Made by a program: the position numbers and the translations under genes. Source: Pyrus communis (taxonomy: Eukaryota > Streptophyta > Magnoliopsida > Rosales > Rosaceae). From it: a stretch of 64,000 bases of DNA. The stretch spans positions 5,194,001-5,258,000 of the forward strand of contig NC_084813.1 of NCBI RefSeq assembly GCF_963583255.1, read 5' to 3'. How positions within the stretch are numbered: the stretch's first letter is position 1; the number at the start of each line of letters is the position of its first letter. Under the pieces are notes generated by a model. That model worked only from the letters and a program-made list of their open reading frames with translations, was not told where the DNA came from and searched no databases. Of the stretch, positions 58,391-64,000 are shown in pieces.

Positions 58391-59430
58391 TATGTAGAAG
58401 ATTACTAGAGGAGGGGGAACAAATATCCTCTAAGCTCTCTTTCTCTTGTAAGGTAGAATAAATCGTTCTTCAAAGTTGATTTAATAACCCATTTAAGGTG
58501 GACTTAAATAGGTTTTGAAAGAAATTTATTTCCCTTTCCTAGAAGGATCGAATTTCCTATTAAAGAGGGAATCAACATCAAAATAGGAAACAATCCTACG
58601 TTTCCTAAAGTAAGAAGATCTCTAATCATGCTGCTCTTTCCTACGAGCAGCCTAACAGGTGTGGGAGCATTTGTGGAGTAAAAAATAATCAAGAGGCAAT
58701 ACATGGATTTTTGGACAAAAAGGACAAAATTACCCTTGAGGAGCACCAGAATTCCTACGCGCGAGCAGTGGACAAACATCCCCCAATCAAGTCAAAAGTG
58801 CCCAAATAGGTATTTATTTTTAAACCTATTTCATCCATCCTCATCAAATCCTCTCCATAAGGTAACCCCCAAGACATTTTTTTAAAATTATGTTAATTGG
58901 CTAATTAATGGATTTATTACCTAATTAATCTATTAATGGCCAATTAAACCACCAATTACACCCAAAAAATACACAAAAGGCTGGTCACTTTCTCTCCCAA
59001 AGGGGCCGGCCATGCACTATATATTCAACCTCATTTACTTTAAAAACCTAGGTCTTGACTCTTGCTAAACATTCAAAAATTCCCAAAACACTTTTCTCTC
59101 AAAATTCTAACTTTGGCATCGGAGGTTCTTCGGCCAAAGCCCCCCTCCCTATTCATCATGGACGCGTGAGACTCTTGGCCTTGACCAAATGATTTATTTG
59201 TTTTGTAGGTGCAATTTTGTCCAAGATCAAGGAGGATGAAATTTGCATCCACATGTCCCACACATGTTTTAAGAGGCAACCTATAAGTTTCATGGAGAAT
59301 AGAAAGTTTACAAGTCAAAATGGAATGAATTTTGAGTTTCAGAGAGTAAAGTGGTGACTTTTTAGTTACAGAGGGCAAAGTGAGATAAAAATGGAATTCC
59401 AAGAAGCGTAACTAAAAATAAGTCAAAATT

Positions 59431-60531
59431 CCAAGCTCTTGAGGGTGATCTTCTTCGATGACGACGACATGGTTGGTGACGGTGAGACTTGAAAGGGGTG
59501 ACTGGTGAGATTGGGTTGTTGCTCCAGTCTTCGCAGCGCCAGCAATCGTCAATTGATTGGGTTGACGACATGGCACTGACTTTAGAGAGAGACATAATTG
59601 AATTCGAGGACTTGAGATGAGTGACAAAGTCGAGGTCGAGGACGAGGAAACCTAAAACTAACGGTTAAGATTAAATGGAGAGATGATCTCTTCAATCTCG
59701 CCAATCCATTTCAATCACAAACGGGCCGGTCCAGGTACCCGCAGTTTCTATACTTCAGGAACCGGCCCGAACCGAAAATTACAAAGGCCCAGCCCAGCTT
59801 GCCCCGTTTCTCTTTTTTTAAATTAAGAACCGGCTTGTACCCGCCCCGAACCTTGATTACCCGCCTCGACCCGCGGTTCCTATACCTATTTGCCCACCCC
59901 TACTTCACATTCACGTTATCTAACTCTCAATTTCTTTACCCTTTTTTTTTTATTTCTGATGTTTTCCCACTTCTCTACAATCCTTTTTATAGTTTCTCTA
60001 ATCATACTCAATCCTATTATAGCCATGATGAAAACCTAGCTTCCTAGGCCATCCACCTCCTGCTTATAGACCTCCGTGGCTCTTCTCAGTTCATCCTGTG
60101 CCGAACACAGTCCTTGGTGCAATAGGAGATGAACAACTTTGTATAACACACTCCCTTGATCAATCAAAGGTCGACCTCTCAGAAGATTTCCTAACCTTTA
60201 TCCATTTTGAATCTGAAGAAAGAAGATTTTTTTTCTTTCTAAAGTTGTGGAAGAGCCACCTCCTCTCAGCTTCTTTGTTTCCCTCGCACAGAAAGGAAGA
60301 ACGTGAAATAACGTTCTTTTCCTTTCTTTTGTAAATATATATATATATATATATATTAAATACTACTTCATTGCTATACCGAAAAAAAAAATCCTTATTT
60401 GTACCCTAAAACAATAATAATAACAAAAATAAGAGATAAAAAGTATAGTATTAAAAGGTAATAAACAAATTAATAAAAACTAAGCAAACTAAAATTTTGA
60501 ATAAAAATAATTATAATCACACTTCACTTTT
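59431..60531. other. Region between the two gypsy elements
   Basis: At 59440-59640 a GC-richer stretch on the minus strand could be a captured exon (MSSTQSIDDCWRCEDW) but has no recognised domain. At 59718-59910 a CCCGCCCCGAACC-type repeat resembles the subterminal repeats of hAT elements. An (AT)n tract lies at 60336-60357. The rest is AT-rich. Confidence 0.4.
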
Positions 60532-63500
60532 AATTAAACAAGGGATATTACAACAACGAACGGTCCTTCCCAATTCGGCGACCATTTCTCGAATCTAGGA
60601 TCTTTGATTCCTACGGGCAACACAATCTGCAAAACTAACTCTCCTTCACCGAACATTTTGTGTCTGACTCATTGGTTATAGGCTCGCTCGGCAATCTTTT
60701 TTTGTGCCACCAACAAATTATAAACATCGAGCTGAGCTTCCTCCAGGTCTTCTAACTCTTGTCTCATGGATTGATTGTATTCAGCGCTGAACATACTACT
60801 TTGTTCAATTACTCGCAACGAATTTATACCTAACTCGACTGGTAACATTGCGTCGTGTCCATAAGTTAACGCATACGGGGTCGTCCCTATTGCCAACCGG
60901 AGCGAAGTCTGATATGTCTATAAAACCTCGTTTAACTTTAAATGCCACATACCAGGCTTCTCTTTTATCATTTTTTCAAGAATGCCGATCAACACTTTAT
61001 TACTTCCTTCGGCCTGTCCATTTGCTTGTGGGTAAAGCGGCGTGGACTGTTCGAGCCAAATTTTTAAACTTGCCGTGTACTCTTTGAACCTGTCGGACGT
61101 AAAGATTGTACCATTGTCCGTTATGATTGTTTCTAGTACGCTGAATTTGGTTATGATATTTTCTTCCACAAAATTACAAACCTTTTTAGATGTTAACTTA
61201 GCGTATGACTTTGCTTTGATCCATTTGGTGAAGTAGTCTATTACGACAAGTATCCATGCATGCTTAGTTGATCTGGAAGACGCCGTAATTTTGCCGATTA
61301 CGTCCATGGCCCATCCTTTGAACGGCCAGGGTTTGGTGATCGAGTGAAGTAATTTGGCCGAGGCTCGTTGTATAGGCCCATGAATTTGACATTCTACACA
61401 TTGTTGTGCGTACTCGATACAATCCTTCAATATACTTGGCCAAAAATAGAAGTGTTGTCAAAGCAGCCAACGCATCTTGTGCCCATATTGATGAGCTCCG
61501 CAAATTCCTTCATGTACTTCTGCAATTGCTTGGGCAACCTCTCGCGGGCTGAGGCATAATAACAATAAACCATCCTCACTTTCCTGTACAACTCACTCTA
61601 ATACAACACATAATTTGTGGCATGGACCCTTGTCCTGCGGTCGTGTTTGTCACTGGGTTATCAAGATATCGCATGACTGACCTTCTCGAGTCATTTGGTA
61701 ATGTCTCGACAGCGCAGACGTCTACAAAGTCTCCTCGTTCTAACAACGAAGGTAAGGACATTACTCGTGTACGGATCATGTGATTATGTTGGAGAACTTA
61801 TTGATTGACTAAGGCTGGGTGTGATCATCGTTCTATAGGTAGGGCTTCGTATTCGGCCTGATTATTTGTACAATCAAAATCAAGCTTGAGAGAAAAATAC
61901 CAGCTGTGTTGATCCGAGGATTGAATGACCAACACCAACCGAGGCTGAAGTACTGGAACCATCAAAATACATTGTCCAGCAATTGTCACGTGTTTTTACC
62001 ATGCCAATTTTGACATCGTTGCTCCCGAAACCATATGGATAAGGATGTTGAGCTAAGAAATTGGCAAATGCTTGCCCTTTGACGGCTTTCTGTGGCATGT
62101 ATTGCAAACTGAATTCTGATAATGCCATTGCCCATTTCCCAATTCGGTCTTTGACCATTGGTCGAGTGAGCATATACTGAATAACATCAGTATGGGCGAT
62201 AACCTAAATGACGGAATGGAGCATGTAATGTTGGAGTTTAGACGCAGCAAAAACAATGCTAGGCAAAGCTTTTCCACGGTTGAATAATTGATAGGGAGTT
62301 AAGATTCCAGCTAAGATAAACGATAACATGTTCACGCCCGACATCATTGACTTGTGCGAAAAGGCAACCAATGGACTCTTCGGCCATCGAAATGTATAGC
62401 TTAAGAGGTTTACCACGTCGAGGTGGAACAAGGACGGGTGAGGTTGTAAGGGAAACCTTGATTTGTGTGAAAGCCGCTTGATGTTCTTCACGCAACTCAA
62501 ACTTGTCCGAATCTTTGAGTTTCAAAAGGGTAGAGAACACCTTCATTTTTCTTGTTGAATTAGCTATGAATCGAAGGAGAAAGTTTATCTGGCCAAGCAA
62601 ATACTGAAGTTGCTTTTTGGTCGTCGGGGGTGGAGCGTCGATGATTGTGTGAGATTTGTTTTCGTCCACCTCTATGCCACGATGATGCAAAAGGAAACCT
62701 AAGAAATTGCCAGCTGATATGCAGAAAGCGCATTTGGCTGGGTTCATTTTAAGGCCATGTTGGTGCATACAAAGAAAAGCTTGCCGAAGGTCATCTAAAT
62801 GGGTTTGGCGGCGTTTCAATTTGACGACTACGTCGTCGATATATACCTTTATGATTGTACCAATCAGGTCATGGAAGATGGTATTCATGGCATGTTGGTA
62901 CGTGGCACCAGCGTTTTTAAGGTCAAATTGCATGACTACCCATTCGTATGTCCCAAGTGCCCCCGGATAACGACATGCAGCTTTGTGAACATCAGCTTCG
63001 GAGATAAATATCTGATTGTAGCCAACATAGTTGTCCATAAAGGACAACATTTCATGATTGACCGCGACGTCAATTAACAAATCTGAAATTGGCATCGGAT
63101 ACTCATCTTTGGGGGTTGCCAGATTCAAATTACGAAAATCAATGCAAATGCGTAGAGCGCCGCTTTTCTTTAACACTGGTAAAATATTCGCCAACCATTC
63201 GACGTATCGAGCTGTCCGAATGAACCCGCCTTTTAAAAGCCGAACTAGTTCTTCTTTTATGCCGAGTTGTACTTCAGTCGAAAATCACCGAAGGGGTTGG
63301 TGAAAAGGCTTATAACCAGCTTTGATGCGTAATTCATGCTCGACAAGGGTTCGATTTAGACCAGGCATGTTAACTCTAAGCAAAACAATCTTTAAACTCG
63401 TTGAGCAATTTACAAAGTTCAGTTTTCATAGATAAGGGTAACAATGCACTAACAAATAACGGCCGAGGGTAATCGTCCGTTCCAACATTTATTTCCTCTA

Positions 63501-64000
63501 ATGGGTCTTTGACTTGGGGCCAACTGTCTTCGAGCTTGGCCGGGGCAGCTTGAACTTTATCAAAGGATAGGACAGGACCATTATCTGTTTCAATGAGAAA
63601 CTCCACGAGGTTTACCCTCGAATTCGGCTGTTTGGAAATAGTATACCAGTAGGCCAGCAATCGTTCCATAGTAGATGAAACTGCGGCCCGACGTTCGGCG
63701 TGTTTGGTATCAAACATCGGGATTGGTAATGAGGTTAGCCAACCTGAGTCTCGTTAAATCCTGTTGAACAGTCTCAGCGCCAACCTCGATGGCTTTTTGA
63801 ATCGAAATCTGAGTCGGTCGTCCTTCATCGTTGAGACCGTGCAAGGTGATGTAGTCAACGTGGTCGTCGTCGTAGTAACGTGCCTAGATCATGTTAGCTT
63901 CGAATGGCTAACTATCAGCAGGATGAACCACGACCGATTTGTTGTCCCATAATATGAGGACTTGATACAACGATGAAGGATACAGCTTGTTTGATGTATC
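60532..64000 (-). pseudogene. Ty3/gypsy retrotransposon 2, pol region, cut by window edge
   Basis: On the minus strand from the right edge: a linker (63717-63376, DPRPLFVSxLLP-type), reverse transcriptase (63194-62259; FRNLNLATPKDEYP, MDNYVGYNQIFIS, and the active site YIDDVVVK intact), RNase H (about 62170-61800; WTMYFDGSS, then NNQAEYEAL), the integrase zinc finger (HEGICGAHQYGHK ... CVECQ) and core (AMDVIG, ITDNGT, GQAEGSNK; triad conserved) to 60918, then the integrase tail to about 60532. Stops or frame changes lie near 63376, 62259, 61880, 61576 and 60918. The left LTR is not found and the element seems truncated after GPFVVV. Gag and the other LTR are beyond the window. Confidence 0.88.

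Larger units (their letters stand above)
50937..59253 (+). mobile_element. Ty3/gypsy retrotransposon 1, decayed
   Basis: LTRs at 50937-51513 (577 bp) and 58672-59253 (582 bp) begin TGTGGAGTAAAAA and end TTTGCATCCACA. Flanks GGTCC and TGTCC fit a 5-bp target duplication with one change. The left LTR is followed by TTGGTGCTTTCATTGAGAG, a primer-binding site seen in many plant gypsy elements. Order is gag, a remnant of RNase H, integrase, then a long antisense region before the 3' LTR. Protease and most of the reverse transcriptase are missing. Confidence 0.92.
50550..59430. mobile_element. Old fold-back element split by the gypsy element
   Basis: Sequence left of the gypsy element (50550-50936, CTTATTTTTAGATACGC ... 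CTCACTTTACTCTCTGTAAC) is mirrored to its right (59254-59430, GTTACAGAGGGCAAAGTGAG ... GCGTAACTAAAAATAAG). The gypsy element therefore landed inside a non-coding element with long inverted repeats. Confidence 0.65.

Overview
The window looks like nuclear DNA of a flowering plant, most likely a woody Rosaceae of the apple/pear tribe. The basis is the intron-containing BAHD acyltransferase genes, the dense mix of Ty1/copia, Ty3/gypsy, hAT and small fold-back elements, a Cassandra element with 5S-rRNA-like LTRs, and several small repeat families that I associate with Malus and Pyrus. Naming the tribe is inference. Prokaryotic features such as operons, ribosome binding sites and CRISPR do not apply.

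The only convincing cellular genes form a tandem array of HCT-type hydroxycinnamoyltransferases, all on the minus strand and all with one phase-0 intron at the same codon (CAG|GT ... AG|GTC). HCT-1 (990-5787) and HCT-3 (30109-33533) are open from start to stop (438 and 441 residues) and keep the HxxxD and DFGWG motifs. HCT-2 (14086-22148) is a pseudogene with an early stop in each exon, a 1-bp insertion, an 82-bp and a 13-bp tandem duplication in exon 1, and loss of both catalytic residues of HxxxD. HCT converts p-coumaroyl-CoA and shikimate (or quinate) to the esters used by the 3'-hydroxylase of monolignol and chlorogenate synthesis.

Layout: 1-6.4 kb HCT-1 and its 5' flank, with a (GA)18 tract and two ACCTACC boxes; 6.4-14 kb repeat-rich, with a decayed DUF868-like gene fragment; 14-22.2 kb HCT-2, its intron filled by a non-autonomous LTR element, a mitochondrial-type tRNA-Ser(UGA) segment and a Cassandra solo LTR; 22.5-26.8 kb a decayed copia element; 26.8-29.5 kb a non-autonomous copia-like element; 30.1-33.6 kb HCT-3; 34-50.9 kb MITEs, an inverted pair of deleted hAT elements (one carrying a complete Cassandra), a possible solo LTR, and local duplications; 50.9-59.3 kb a gypsy element with an antisense extra ORF, inserted inside an older fold-back element; 60.5-64 kb the pol end of a second gypsy element that leaves the window at the right edge.

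The genes share no operon-like organisation. The biological theme is a phenylpropanoid gene array that has been duplicated, partly inactivated and spread apart by transposable elements. I found no clear evidence of an unknown multi-gene system. The most unusual items are the nested, datable insertions with paralogous empty sites, the HCT-2 lesions, the organellar tRNA insertion and the antisense ORF of the gypsy element.
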